Positions 46,236 through 58,091 of a stretch of DNA of 64,000 bases are shown in pieces (within the stretch, counting starts at the first letter, position 1; the number at the start of each line of letters is the position of its first letter). Position numbers and translations under genes: made by a program. Origin of the DNA: Sinotaia quadrata (lineage: Eukaryota > Mollusca > Gastropoda > Architaenioglossa > Viviparidae); assembly GCA_028829895.1 (NCBI GenBank), contig CM054178.1, positions 91,823,058 to 91,887,057 on the forward strand, given 5' to 3'. The notes below the pieces were generated by a model. That model was not told where the DNA came from, made no database searches, and worked only from the letters and a program-made list of their open reading frames with translations.

Positions 46236-46343
46236 CTAATGGGGGTCGAATGAGATAATGAGATATGGGGTCGATCTAATGAGATATGGGATTGAACTAA
46301 TGAGATAAAGAGATCTGAGGTCGAACTAATGAGATAATGAGAT
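46236..46343. repeat. Degenerate ~25-30-bp repeat
   Basis: Variants of GGGGTCGAACTAATGAGATA. It runs directly into the next array. Confidence 0.8.
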
Positions 46344-46672
46344 ATTTACAAGTCCATTTAGACTCCTTATTTACAAGTCCATTTAGACTCCTTATGTACA
46401 AGTCCATTTAGACTCCTTATTTACAAGTCCATTTAGACTCCTTATTTACAAGTCCATTTAGACTCCTTATTTACAAGTCCATTTAGACTCCTTATTTACA
46501 AGTCCATTTAGACTCCTTATGTACGTCCATTTAGACTCCTTATTTACAAGTCCATTTAGACTCCTTATTTACAAGTCCATTTAGACTCCTTATTTACAAG
46601 TCCATTTAGACTCCTTATGTACAAGTCCATTTAGACTCCTTATTTACAAGTACATTTAGACTCTTTATTTAC
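46344..46672. repeat. 25-bp minisatellite, about 13 copies
   Basis: Uniform units of TTTACAAGTCCATTTAGACT plus CCTTA; one copy lacks a few bases. Diverged ~60-bp units with ACAGTATGTCTTGTA follow to about 46880. From 46881 to 47520 nothing is seen except a short hairpin (CAAATGCC, 8-nt loop, GGCATTTG near 47130). Confidence 0.96.
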
Positions 46673-47520
46673 GAGAGAATGGAGCGAAAGGTTAATAATA
46701 GATTTGTCTATTACAATGTGGACGACAAATACAAATCCACAGTATATATCTTATGGAAGGTCTAAAAAAATGTAAATGCACAGTATGTCTTGTATGAAAG
46801 GCCTAAAAGAAAAAGTAAGTTGTACAACACGTCTTATACAGAAGACCTAAACAGGTAAATGCACAGTATGTCTTGTACTAAAGATCTGAAATAGAAAAAT
46901 AAATAAACAAACAAAATTTGCAATATTATTCTAAGTCTCCGTATTATTAGTCAGTGTCAAGATGACCTGAATTATTCTTTTCACAGTTACATAAAACGAT
47001 AACAGCAAATCCTTAGTTCATTCATGAAAAGCAAATTTACATTGAATTCGAATAACTTTTTTAAAAAAGACATGAAAGAGAAGGAAACGCTTCAAGCTCT
47101 GTGCAGACATTTGACGTTTCAATACTCAAATGCCTTCTGGATGGCATTTGTTGCCATGGAAGATCTTTTGCACATATACAAATAAAATAATGTCAAACGA
47201 AGAGAAACACAGTTTTGATATACAAGACTCCACAATATTTAAAAATAAAATACGATTTACAAAGAACTGTTGTAAAATTTTTCATCAGTAGTAGCAAACT
47301 TGACATCATGCAAAGTATTTTTGCCCGAAAATGAAGTTTCCTCTTAAAAGGAATACACGTTTGCGCAGAAACACACACCATCACCACCACCACAACCACC
47401 ACCACCCCGGTCCTCACACACAAATTACATGCGTGCACGCACACGTTTAGACTACAATGTCTACAATACTTGAGTTAACATTACATATTAAATTGAAAAA
47501 TTGCAGGGTGACGGAGACAG

Positions 47521-47730
47521 ATAAGATCAACATGCACAAGTGTTGCGCTAGTGTGTATCTAAACATGAAGAGTTAGCGAACTTTTTACGATGTACAGTTC
47601 TATTATTTGTTGTTTATGAAGTGATGTCTAAACATGAAGAGTTAACATTTTTTGATGCACTGTTCTGTTGTTTATGCAGTTATGTCTAAACATAAACTTT
47701 TGGTTAGGTTGAACTGTTGTGTTGTTGGTT
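47521..47730. repeat. Degenerate ~65-bp repeat, about 3 copies
   Basis: Recurring TGTCTAAACATGAAGAGTTA and TGTTGTTTATG words. From 47731 to 48252 no gene is seen. Confidence 0.7.
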
Positions 47731-48252
47731 GTTAATGCATTTTGTCCTTGTTTACGGTCCGCTTAACTATAAACTCTCAGTTTAAATAGAAATGTTCAAT
47801 TATAACAGTCAACGAAAGAATCTGAAGAAGAAAAATATATATATATGCATATTTTGTTATCTATTATTATTCAACTAACAGAAACAAGAAACAAATTTTC
47901 AATCATGCAAACTTGCATGTAATATTTCACAAAAAGAAAATGCTAACTATCTTTTTTAAACCGATATAATGAGAGAAGAAAGATATTACAAATATGTCTT
48001 TATAATTCACAGAACGGTTTGTGATCATTCTTGTTGTGAAGTTCGTTTGACTGTGGAGTATGAATATATTTATGTGTGATTGTTTGTTTTATAAATATAC
48101 CTATGTGAGTGCGTTTTTGCATGTACACATGTAAGTTAATGCATGTTAGTATAAATACATGTGATAGTGTGAAGATATAAAAATATAAATGTGAATGTTT
48201 GATGCCTAAATACACGTTCGAGAATGAATAGTTGTGCAAATGCATGCGTTTT

Positions 48253-48432
48253 GATATGTACTTGTATAAATACATGCGTGTGGATATGTACTTGTATAAA
48301 TACATGCGTGTGGATATGTACTTGTATAAATACATGCGTGTGGATATATACTTGTATAAATACATGCGTGTGGATATGTACTTGTATAAATACATGCGTG
48401 TGGATATGTACTTGTATAAATACATGCGTGTG
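48253..48432. repeat. 30-bp minisatellite, 6 copies
   Basis: Units of GATATGTACTTGTATAAATA plus CATGCGTGTG at a 30-bp period, giving spurious open frames on both strands. Confidence 0.96.
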
Positions 48433-48476
48433 GAAGAATATTTTTATAAGTACACATTATGTGAATGTATGCTTGT

Positions 48477-48477
<1 letters not shown>

Positions 48478-48513
<36 letters not shown>

Positions 48514-48537
48514 CCGACCGACAAACACAGATGGATG

Positions 48538-48583
<46 letters not shown>

Positions 48584-48670
48584 CAGACCGACCGACAGAC
48601 ACAGACAGATAGATAGATAGATAGACGGAGCGACAGACCGACCGACAGACAGACAGACACAGACTGATAG

Positions 48671-48739
<69 letters not shown>

Positions 48740-48760
48740 GATGGATAGATAGATAGATAA
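48478..48760. repeat. (GATA)n/(GACA)n/(GA)n compound microsatellite
   Basis: Alternating blocks of GATA and GACA with a GA run at about 48688-48732. Long Ser/Leu/Tyr-rich frames across it are artefacts. From 48761 to 49551 the DNA is AT-rich without a recognisable gene. Confidence 0.96.
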
Positions 48761-49551
48761 CAGCAATAAACGTTAGAAGTGTCACATATTCACAAATCCA
48801 TGACTAACTACGTGTAAAGTGCTTGTGGCTTTTTGTGGTGTATAGACGTACCAGAGGAACGCACAGAAGTGTAATGAGCATTCTGGAATAGAATTAGATT
48901 AAATTATGTAAATGATAACATTCTGTAAAGAATCATATTTAAAAAAATAACATTTTAAACTAAATTCTCTTTCAATGATATTATTTACAAGTTTTCACGA
49001 TGATTAAATTCTGTTTTGAGTAGTATTTAATTACAATTCTATCAAAGATTTTATGTGCTTAAATTCTATAAAGGATTATATTTCAATTAAATTTAATGAA
49101 TGTTGCTGCCTCAGGTCAGGGTGAACAGAGTGATATTTTTTTTTTTTTGTAACGAGCACACGGCTTGGGGGTAAGGAAACTGTGTTTCAAGAGATAGAAA
49201 CTGAATACAAAATGGGCCTGAGAACAGGCGCTGTCTCGTCATTAGTCAAGCATTTTGCGAACAAGCCAGTGAGAAAAATGTTATTCAGTTATGCTTTTAT
49301 GTTGTCTGTGACTCAATAAACTTAAACATATTTTACAGTGTTCCAGCGATGAAATAAAATACATTTACAAATTTTCTTTTAGTTACTAAACTGATTTTAA
49401 TTTTTTAAATCGAGGATATGAAATAGTGACTTTTACAATATCTGATTTATTTTTGATTGGTTTAAGAGACGTGACTTAAAGTGAGTTTACTGTTGATATT
49501 CTTACCAATCAGACTGATGTAGTACAATCAACGCGGAATGAAACGCAACTA

Positions 49552-49990
49552 CGTCAACGAGTTGCGCTATCGTGACATTAAAACGTATCTATGCCTTCGA
49601 GTTGCGCTATCGTGACATTAAAACGTATCTATGCCTTCGAGTTGCGCTATCGTGACATTAAAACGTATCTATGCCTTCGAGTTGCGCTATCGTGACTTTT
49701 AAATGTATCTATGCCTTCGAGTTGCGCTATCGTGACTTTGAAACGTATCTATGCCTTCGAGTTGCGCTATCGTGACATTAAAACGTATCTATGCTTTCGA
49801 GTTGCGCTATCGTGACATTAAAACGTATCTATGCCTTCGAGTTGCGCTATCGTGACTTTGAAACGTATCTATGCCTTCGAGTTGCGCTATCGTGACTTTG
49901 AAACGTATCTATGCCTTCGAGTTGCGCTATCGTGACATTAAAACGTATCTATGCCTTCCAGTTGCGCTATCGTGACTTTGAAACGTAACT
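49552..49990. repeat. 40-bp minisatellite, 11 copies
   Basis: Uniform units of ACGTATCTATGCCTTCGAGT plus TGCGCTATCGTGACATTAAA, with ACTTTGAA variants in some copies. From 49991 to 50586 nothing is recognised. Confidence 0.97.
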
Positions 49991-50586
49991 GTCTACGAGT
50001 TTCACAGCAAGGTAATGTCACATTATCATCTTCAAGATTTTCTACAGCAGACCAGTGCAACGTTGCCATGTCTACGAGTTTCTCGAACAGGACTTTGTTA
50101 CGTTACCATCTCTACGAGTCTCACCAGTGAAGCACTAGAAGTTGCCAAATCTATGGGTTTTGCCAAATCTATGGATTTTGCCATAGAGTCCTTGTATCTT
50201 TGGAGCTCAAATGAATTTGCCTGCTAAGTGATAATTTCTTGTAATTTATTTCTTTTTTAAAACTATATTTTGCCGTTAAAGCACTGAAACATCGCCATTT
50301 AAAACTCTATCGTCAGAACACTGAATCCTAGCATTTTTATCAAAACACTCCCCACCCGTACACTGACACCTTAAAATTCGACAACGTGTTATCTGTTACT
50401 CATTGACATCTCATTGACAGAGTTAATGAACGGGAAATATGGGCAGTTTACCTGCTGTACAACTGAGACAAGATCTTGTTATTTACAAGTCTTATTCGTT
50501 TCCCAGTTAGGTAACAAAGCCTTGCCAGTTTGAAATAACGACTACAGAGCATTGTTGGCCTACACTGTCTTTTACTAGTGGCAGAG

Positions 50587-50712
50587 ATGGCCGAGACCTC
50601 TGGGAAAAGAAGACAGACTTCAAGAGTAAGTGTTATGCACAATGAAAGACGTGATAAAAAGAAACTGGATCAAAAAACATGGCAAGCGCGAGCATATGCG
50701 AAACGCAAGTGA
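50587..50712 (+). CDS. Candidate short basic ORF or first exon, unrecognised
   Basis: ATG in strong context (GAGATGGCC) starts MAETSGKRRQTSR, immediately followed by a consensus donor (AGA|GTAAGTG, phase 0). Without splicing the frame goes on to 41 codons (VSVMHNERRDKKKLDQKTWQ, then ARAYAKRK-stop) and stays very basic. It lies in a repeat-free, GC-richer island between two minisatellites. No family is recognised. Confidence 0.3.
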   Translation: MAETSGKRRQTSRVSVMHNERRDKKKLDQKTWQARAYAKRK

Positions 50713-50778
50713 AACGTGCAAATTACCTAAATTAGTTTTGCATTCGCAATCAGTCAGATGCACTCGAGTAAACCGGAG

Positions 50779-50901
50779 TTATTTCTCGTCCATCTGGGAA
50801 GGGAAATCGATGTCCGCAGTCGCCCCATCCATGAGTGTTTCCTTTGTTTTGCGAACGATCTTGTGTAAGTCACTGGCTGACACGTCGCTATGTGACGACA
50901 T
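50779..50901 (-). CDS. Candidate 40-residue ORF, convergent to its neighbour, unrecognised
   Basis: ATG at 50901 (G at -3) opens MSSHSDVSASDLHKIVRKTK, then ETLMDGATADIDFPSQMDEK and a stop. Composition is protein-like (acidic and basic helix former, few low-complexity runs). It faces the basic ORF at 50587-50712 tail to tail, 66 bp apart. It could be a micro-protein, an exon fragment or chance. Confidence 0.25.
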   Translation of the reverse strand: MSSHSDVSASDLHKIVRKTKETLMDGATADIDFPSQMDEK

Positions 50902-51004
50902 CGCTTCCGAAAATCAATTCCTTTCATCCGATCACAAATAAAGAATCTAAAAACACTCTGATCTGAAGCAGAATGTTAATACATAGTATGCACCCCGTGC
51001 TGAG

Positions 51005-51205
51005 TGTCTTACTGTCAGACACATTTTAGATGAACAAGGTACAAGGTACAGTCTTACTGTCAGACACATTTTAGATGAACAAGGTACAAGGTACAGTCTT
51101 ACTGTCAGACAGATTTTAGATGAACAAGGTACAGTCTTACTGTCAGACACAGTTTAGATGAACAAGGTACAGTCTTACTGTCAGACACATTTTAGATGAA
51201 CAAGG
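51005..51205. repeat. ~35-45-bp minisatellite, 5 copies
   Basis: Units of GTCTTACTGTCAGACACATT plus TTAGATGAACAAGGTACA; the first two carry an extra ACAAGGTAC. Confidence 0.93.
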
Positions 51206-51700
51206 CAAAGTAATGCGATAGAGTGGAGATTGTATGAGTAGATAATGCGATAGTGTGGAGACTGAGCAAGTAGATTATTGCGATAGGGTGGAGACTGAGC
51301 AAGTAGATTATTGCGATAGGGTGGAGACTGCGCAAGTAGATTATTGCGATAGGATGGAGACTGCGCAAGTAGATTATTGCGATAGGGTGGAGACTGCGCA
51401 AGTAGATTATTGCGATAGGGTGGAGACTGCGCGAGTAGATTATTGCGATAGGGTGGAGACTGCGCAAGTATATTATTGCGATAGGGTGGAGACTGCGCGA
51501 GTAGATTATTGCGATAGGGTGGAGACTGCGCAAGTATATTATTGCGATAGGGTGGAGACTGATTTTATACAGTAATGCTATAGGATTACGTGCACGAGTA
51601 AATTGGTGCGAATAGGTGAAAGTTACATGAATAGAGTAATGCGACAGGGTGGAGAATGTTCGAATAATGCGATAGGTTGAAGATTGTACGAGAAGAGTAA
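51206..51700. repeat. 33-bp minisatellite, about 10 uniform copies plus diverged edges
   Basis: Units of TAGATTATTGCGATAGGGTG plus GAGACTGCGCAAG, uniform from about 51245 to 51560 and diverged on both sides. The 33-bp period leaves frames of 106 and 176 codons open. Confidence 0.95.
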
Positions 51701-51746
51701 TGCTAACGGATGAATCCTTCACGAGTAGAATAATGCAATATGGTTT

Positions 51747-51925
51747 TGTGGCAGAGTAAATTTACCTATCCCTTTTTCTAGACTTTACTGTTATATAATG
51801 TTAAATGTTAAAGTGACACGACCTTAGGCACTGCTCATATTTTTAAGTGTCAAAGATGGAAGTAAACAACTCAGATGGAGGATACCCTAAAAACTGCTGA
51901 CGCAATCCAAACCAGTCCTTAATTA
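51747..51925 (+). mobile_element. Interspersed repeat family, copy D (5' fragment)
   Basis: Starts TGTGGCAGAGTAAATTTACC and matches the first ~180 bp of copies A and E (CTGCTGACGCAATCCAAACC block), then stops. Confidence 0.65.
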
Positions 51926-51954
51926 AATATACCTTCAAGCCACGTCATCAGACA

Positions 51955-52290
51955 ATCCCTTATATACTCATGAAACATATTCTCAAACAGTCTTTCAAAC
52001 ACCTTCAAATGCGTCATTATACTCTTCCTCAATATGCCTTCAGACCACATCCTAAAACCCTTCCTCAATATGCCTTCAGACCACATCCTAAAACCCTTCC
52101 TCAATATGCCTTCAGACAATATCCTTCAATCACAGCCTCAACTGTCCACTTAATCATATCCTCAAACATACTTTCAAACGTTTCCACATAACTGTCCACT
52201 TAACTGTTTCCAAACAACTGTCTACTTAATCATATCCTCAAACACACTTTCAAACGTTTGCACATAGTCTTCAAATGTCTTCACAAACTC
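51955..52290. repeat. ~35-bp minisatellite and diverged relatives
   Basis: CCTTCCTCAATATGCCTTCA plus GACCACATCCTAAAA occurs about 3 times near 52024-52115. Looser CTTTCAAACGTTTCCACATA-type units follow to about 52290. From 52291 to 52812 no gene is seen. Confidence 0.82.
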
Positions 52291-52809
52291 CCCCCAACAT
52301 TCTTTCAAACACATCATCAAAAGCCCTCGAATACGATCTCAAACAGATCATCACTCTCAAGCACAAACGCAAACAAGCCCACCCACCCCACCCACCCCAC
52401 CAACAACAAGTACATGCACTCTAACAGCTCCGCAAGACTTCTTTAACACGCGCATTAATTTAAATAGTCTGACACACCTCCAGCACACCCTGCAAACCAT
52501 AAATACATTCTGATCCAACTCTTTCGAGCAGTTCATTAAAGGATGGTGATAATTTATTATTTTCCTTTGTGTATTAAACTTATGTTAAAAAATGGTGACT
52601 TTTCCTTTCGCAACTGCGAAGATTTGATTCTAACGGAAATAAATATTTTAAAAGCATATACTGGTACAGTGTGTGTCTTGTGTTCACGGTAAATTCCATT
52701 CAAAATTAAATGGTGCAAAACTAGAAGACGTACACCCTACTCAAGGATTTTATTGGTTTAAATCCCAATTTGTGAATGTGCGTGTTATGTGTTTGTGTAC
52801 AGGAATTAG

Positions 52810-52812
<3 letters not shown>

Positions 52813-52862
<50 letters not shown>
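52813..52862. repeat. (GT)n microsatellite
   Basis: A pure GT tract of about 50 bp. Confidence 0.96.
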
Positions 52863-52864
<2 letters not shown>

Positions 52865-52930
52865 CTGGTAAATTTACTGTCCTTAACTCTGGCAAAACAC
52901 ACTGAATGCAATATACACATTGTCTTGCAG

Positions 52931-53154
52931 ACTCCATCGAACATGTGAATAAACGGCCAATCCTGCAGAACTCGCAAGAGACAACTCCGGACTCTAGGCA
53001 TCTGAAGATAACACATCGATCAAAATCAATTGTCTTTCAGGTCTGCGCCAGGGGCTTGCATTATCTGCGCGTTTCTTTACCGAGCAGACAAAAGGGAGGT
53101 GACAAAGGGATTGAACAAAGGCGAAAATTGAGTTCAAGAAACACAGAGCTGTGA
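52931..53154 (+). CDS. Candidate terminal coding exon, unrecognised
   Basis: A strong acceptor (CACATTGTCTTGCAG, ending about 52930) opens a phase-1 frame of about 74 codons: SIEHVNKRPILQNSQETTPD and so on, ending GGDKGIEQRRKLSSRNTEL-stop. A second strong acceptor (TTGTCTTTCAG before 53041) lies inside the same frame. No donor partner is proven and no family recognised. From 53155 to 53717 nothing else is recognised. Confidence 0.22.
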
Positions 53155-53717
53155 GAGATGAATTGCGACGTAGGAGATATGGCTGCCGTGAGCAAGACTG
53201 CGGTGTCTCATGATTTTATCCTGTGACAAAATTATCGATACATTCAAAGGCTATTAGTGTAACATTCCACCACATCCCTCCACCCTACACTCTTTCTCTC
53301 TCTCTTTCTCTCTCTCGCGCGCAGACACATATACAAACACACTGCCAATCATAAACAAGCACGCATACTCAAGCCCGGCCTTTCTTTCGCAGTAGCTGTT
53401 ACAGAGTGGCCATGCCTATTTACATGCAGGCAATACATGATTGCAAATTCCTGAGTTATTAGTAATGAAACAAACGTAAAGAAAAGTTATGTTTATATTC
53501 AATACAGAAGTGTACAGGTAAACGTTTTCTATTTATTTGTGTTTCATAATGTTCTTGTGTTCGTGTACAAGATGGAACTCCAAATTAAGATTAACATTTA
53601 TTCAAGTGTCCCATGTAAAATTCAAATACTGCCTCCTTTCCATTTCCTCCTCTTCTCGGTCTGCTTTGCTTCACTCTTCTATTTATTTCTGTAATTATCT
53701 CCCCTTGTGGTAAAACC

Positions 53718-53875
53718 ATCCATCCATCCATCCATCTATCTATCTATTCATCGATCTATCCATCTATCTATCGATCCATCCCTCCATCTATCCATCCCTC
53801 CGTCCGTCCATCTATTCATATATCCATCGATCCTTCCATCCATCCATCCATCCATCTATCTATTTATCTATCTAT
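53718..53875. repeat. (CATC)n/(TATC)n microsatellite
   Basis: Imperfect tetranucleotide repeats. From 53876 to 54230 nothing is seen. Confidence 0.93.
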
Positions 53876-54229
53876 TAAACGTCTTTCTCTCTCTGTCTAA
53901 TTTATTACGTGTCTTAGATTGTCCATCATTTAATTCTGACAGTCCCTCTCCTTTTCTCCCCAATCTTCCTTAATCTTTTTCTCCTTTTTCTCTTTCTATC
54001 TTGTATCCAAGTACAAACATTAATCTGTACGCGAATCGTTCAACCAGATATAAGCTTAAGTAATATCACTATTCAAACAAGCAAAGAAACATTTTTTCTC
54101 TCTCTCATACACAAGCACACTCACACACATGCATACACATACATATAATGCAGAAAATATGTTAGCGCGTATGTCTGTGTGATTCAAGCCTGATGAGAGA
54201 GACTGAGCTAGGAAACCGGAAGTTGCATG

Positions 54230-54430
54230 GATTACAGAAGTCGTGGAAAGAGACTCAATAATAATAATTTGAAGATAATAATGTTGATAATAATAATATC
54301 ACAGAATTCCCCGCTAATAAAAGCAACGCTTCTTGGAAGTATCCACATTCTCCGTAAACCTGGATCCACCAGAAACTTGGTAAGATTCCGAAGTCGTGGA
54401 TAAAAAGCACAATAATAATAATTCAACAAT
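54230..54430. repeat. (AAT)n-containing diverged duplication
   Basis: TTACAGAAGTCGTGGAAAGA... and TTCCGAAGTCGTGGATAAAA..., each followed by AATAATAATAATT, lie about 155 bp apart. Confidence 0.65.
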
Positions 54431-54650
54431 AAGAAAATGTGTATGCTGGAGACAAGATCAAAGTTGAACGGGAATATGAAAAGGGGGTTAGCCATGTCCT
54501 CAACTTAAATCTAAATGGTGCAATCAATTATTTAGCTGATTATTTTATTTGCCATACATTTAATCAGCTACATGGGGGTGGGGTGGAGGTGTTTCAGTTA
54601 GGATAACAAACGACACCAATATACTAGGAAAACCTGACAACTTTTAACAG

Positions 54651-54887
54651 TGAATAAAGTCCTATACTCTAACGTAGAATCAGAAAGATTCTAACCCCTT
54701 AGGTAATGGAAGATAGGGGACTCGGGTAATCCAAAGATGTTCGCGAAGGAGAGGTTATAGGTCATAGGTCATGAATAAAGTCCTATACTCTAGTAGAATC
54801 AGAAAGATTCGAACCCCTTAGGTAATGGAAGATAGAGGACTCGGGTAATCCAAAGATGTTCGTGAAGGAGAGGTCAGAGGTCTTGCT
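54651..54887. repeat. 121-bp duplication
   Basis: Two ~121-bp copies (from 54651 and 54772) start TGAATAAAGTCCTATACTCT. An 81-codon minus-strand frame spans the right copy (55028-54783) but looks like chance. Confidence 0.92.
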
Positions 54888-55027
54888 GAATACAGCAGCA
54901 GCAGCATTAAAGATGCGCATCTGACAGAAGTAATTAAACAGTGGATTATGCAAACAACCAATGAGAGCCAAGAAGACAAAACAAGCATCAACAAACAATT
55001 TAAAAACAAAACGCACTATGTATAACA

Positions 55028-55136
<109 letters not shown>

Positions 55137-55825
55137 GATAGGTTAGAGAGACGAAACAAAATTTCGTTAAAAACATGCATTCATCATTTATAATTTATCC
55201 GCCTTAACAAGTCTGAATTGAACAAGACAAAAGTACTGCTTAAATACGTTCTCGAGTACGTTTTTAACAAGGCAATTATTTTTGTTGTTTGTTTTTGTTC
55301 TAGGCTTAAATCTTTCTGTTCAGATATTCCGTCAGGTTTAACAAGGAACAGGTTTTCTGCGACCGAATAACCTCCCTTTAATTGCCTTCGTGTAGAAAAA
55401 ATGTCTTCCATCTGTAGACATTTATCATATTAAACTTTCAGTTTGCTTATTTCACATTTAAAAATATATTCTCTATTTTCTGAATGGAGTGTTAATAAGC
55501 ATTATATTTTGCACCCGACGGTTAAAGTTATTATATATTATTGAGTCATCATTTGTAATCCACTGAAATCATCTGTGACCTCATCTCCATGATCGAGAAG
55601 CGCAACAAAGCGACCTTCACACCGAGCGGAATATTTCCTTCAATAACCAACATCCTTAATTTAGCAAAAAGTATACACTCCAGCTTCTACTCATTATTTG
55701 ATTTTTCTTAATTTGTTTTTTAGTACACATTCATCTCTCTATTATTTTTTATACTCACATTCACCCAATCTAAACTACAGCGTATTCTCTCCACTAATTC
55801 ATTCGTTATATGTTCGTGCGGACAT

Positions 55826-56175
55826 TGAGTTCTTTCAGGAATGATTTCTCCATTATTGTGTATTGGGTTCTTTTAGGAATGATTTCTCCATTATTGTGTA
55901 TTGAGTTCTTTTAGGAATGATTTCTCCATTATTGTGTATTGAGTTCTTTTAGGAATGATTTCTCCATTATTGTGTATTGAGTTCTTTTAGGAATGATTTC
56001 TCCATTATTGTGTATTGAGTTCTTTTAGGAATGATTTCTCCATTATTGTGTATTGAGTTCTTTTAGGAATGATTTCTCCATTATTGTGTTTAAATTGCAT
56101 TCTCGAAAGAATGATTTCTTCATTAGTGTGTTTATATTACATGGTTGCAGGAATGATTTCTTCATTGGTGTTTTT
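55826..56175. repeat. 38-bp minisatellite, about 9 copies
   Basis: Uniform units of TATTGAGTTCTTTTAGGAAT plus GATTTCTCCATTATTGTG, diverging in the last two copies. From 56176 to 57594 the DNA is AT-rich, with a short C-run at 56569 and a ~50-bp duplication near 57195-57265. No gene is recognised. Confidence 0.96.
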
Positions 56176-57594
56176 ATAATGCGAAAGGATAGCTCAGTGA
56201 GAAATATTGTTTCTGAAAATAACGCACAGTACATGTGAATTCAACGCTTTAAACACAAAGAAACGTAACAATAATAAAAATATTTTGAAAAAGCAAAGTA
56301 AACAACTGAAAGCTATTTCTCTATGCATTTCGCCACAGAACTTGCGCTTGCAAATTATTTTAAACAAACAGACTGATGCTTAAAATAGTTTTCCCGGGCT
56401 GCGACCTTTTAACTTAAACGACTATTTCATGAGTAACTGCCCTTTGCAAATGTTACCAACAGCCAGTTCAAATGTGTGTATGATAATTAATTCTGATACA
56501 TTATTAAAATATTTCTTTACATAAGGTGGTCTGCAAATGACTGAAAACACAAGCCTCGGCATTATTTCCCCCCCCCCACACCCGAAAAAAAAATCTATTT
56601 TTAATTTTTATTTTAATTGAATTAAAAATTGGAAATGAGGACTGGGAAAATGAATCACTGCCCACTTGTACTTAGGTTAAAACTTCCGCTGTTCAAGGTA
56701 CCAGTCTCACTGTCATGATTCATAATTCAGATTAGTAAAGAGTAAAATCCCCAACAAAATAGTTAATAACTTAGAATTATATTTTCGTATAGTGTTGTTA
56801 AATATTTGTTTATCCTGTGCTGTTATATGCAATTAAATGAAAGATTATGTATGTGTTGTTTTTTCGTCAGGTGTGCTCTGATCGTTGACAATTAAGTCCT
56901 AAATACATTATCACAGACAAAGATAGGTACGCAGTTAAAATGAAAGATTTGTGAGTGCATGTTTGTGTATGTCAGGCGATCTTTTATCGTTGACATTTAA
57001 GCCATAAATAAACAATCACACGGATATCCAGTGTGAATTGTGAATCACTCAGCAATAATAAACAATCACATCCTCATGCCGAAAGACAAAGGTACGAACG
57101 AAACACGTTACCCAAAAGTAACTGGTCAATTTTAAAATGTTAAATATTATTTACTTGATTCAAGATTCTTAAAAGGAAAGTCTAGTTATGATGCGTGTTA
57201 GAGTGTACTGGAGGGTGTATGTGCGTGTATATGCGTGAGAGAGTGTACTGGAGTGTGTATATGCGTGTGCCTAGATTGGTGGGATTTTGTACACGAATAA
57301 TTTCCTTTATATTTCTTTCTGTTCCTTTTTCTTTCTCTTCTTTTCACAGTAATTATATTTAGCCAGTGTATATCTGGACTAGTATCTATTAAACCAATCA
57401 AGTTATGGCCCCTGACTCTTAACCGATTCCAAACACTCTTTTCTTACCCTTTCTCTTAAAAAGGTCAAAAGGTCACCTATAAATAAACGGAAACACAAAT
57501 GTGCACGAACGTATTTTTGTTCACATTTCGTTCTGCATGGAAAGATGTTTTACTTGAACAACTACTTCTACAACTTATTTTTTGACTTCGTAGG

Positions 57595-57925
57595 CCAGCT
57601 ATTTATGCAAACTGTTAAGGCAAACCAAGTAGGTAAACTGTTCAGATAACTACTTATGCAAAGCGTTCAGGAAAGCTATTTAGGCAAACTGTTCAGGCAA
57701 ACAATTTAGGTACACTGCTCAGATAACTATTTAGGCAAACAATTTATGTAAACTGTTCAGGAAAACTATTAATGCAAACTGTTCTGGCAAACTATTTATG
57801 CAATCTGTTCAGGAAAAAACTATTTATGCAAACTGTTCAGGAAAAAAACTATTAATGCAAACTGTTCTGGCAAACTTTTCATAAAAAATCTATTTATGCA
57901 AATTGTTCAGGCAAACTATTTCGGT
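57595..57925. repeat. Degenerate ~27-bp repeat, about 12 copies
   Basis: Variants of CTATTTATGCAAACTGTTCA plus GGCAAA with indels. Confidence 0.85.
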
Positions 57926-58091
57926 AAACTAGTGCTTATGGAAAATCTAAGATTAGGGAACTAAGAACACGGCTGGTAAATAACGGAAACAAATTTTAAA
58001 TTAAAGTTCTGGCTGGAAAAAAATTAATAAGCTTTAATTCGACCGTACGTAGCAATAATAAAACCTGTCTGTGAAAATTCAGAAACACTGT

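Noticed and set aside
48206..48785. Tyr/Ser/Leu-rich frames of 113-186 codons
   Set aside because: GATA/GACA/GA microsatellites and a 30-bp minisatellite.
51192..51722. 176-codon minus frame and 106-codon plus frame
   Set aside because: A 33-bp minisatellite with no stops; both strands open.
55184..55411. 75-codon minus frame (MEDIFSTRRQLKGG...)
   Set aside because: The length is within chance for 64 kb of six-frame translation; no homology or splice evidence.
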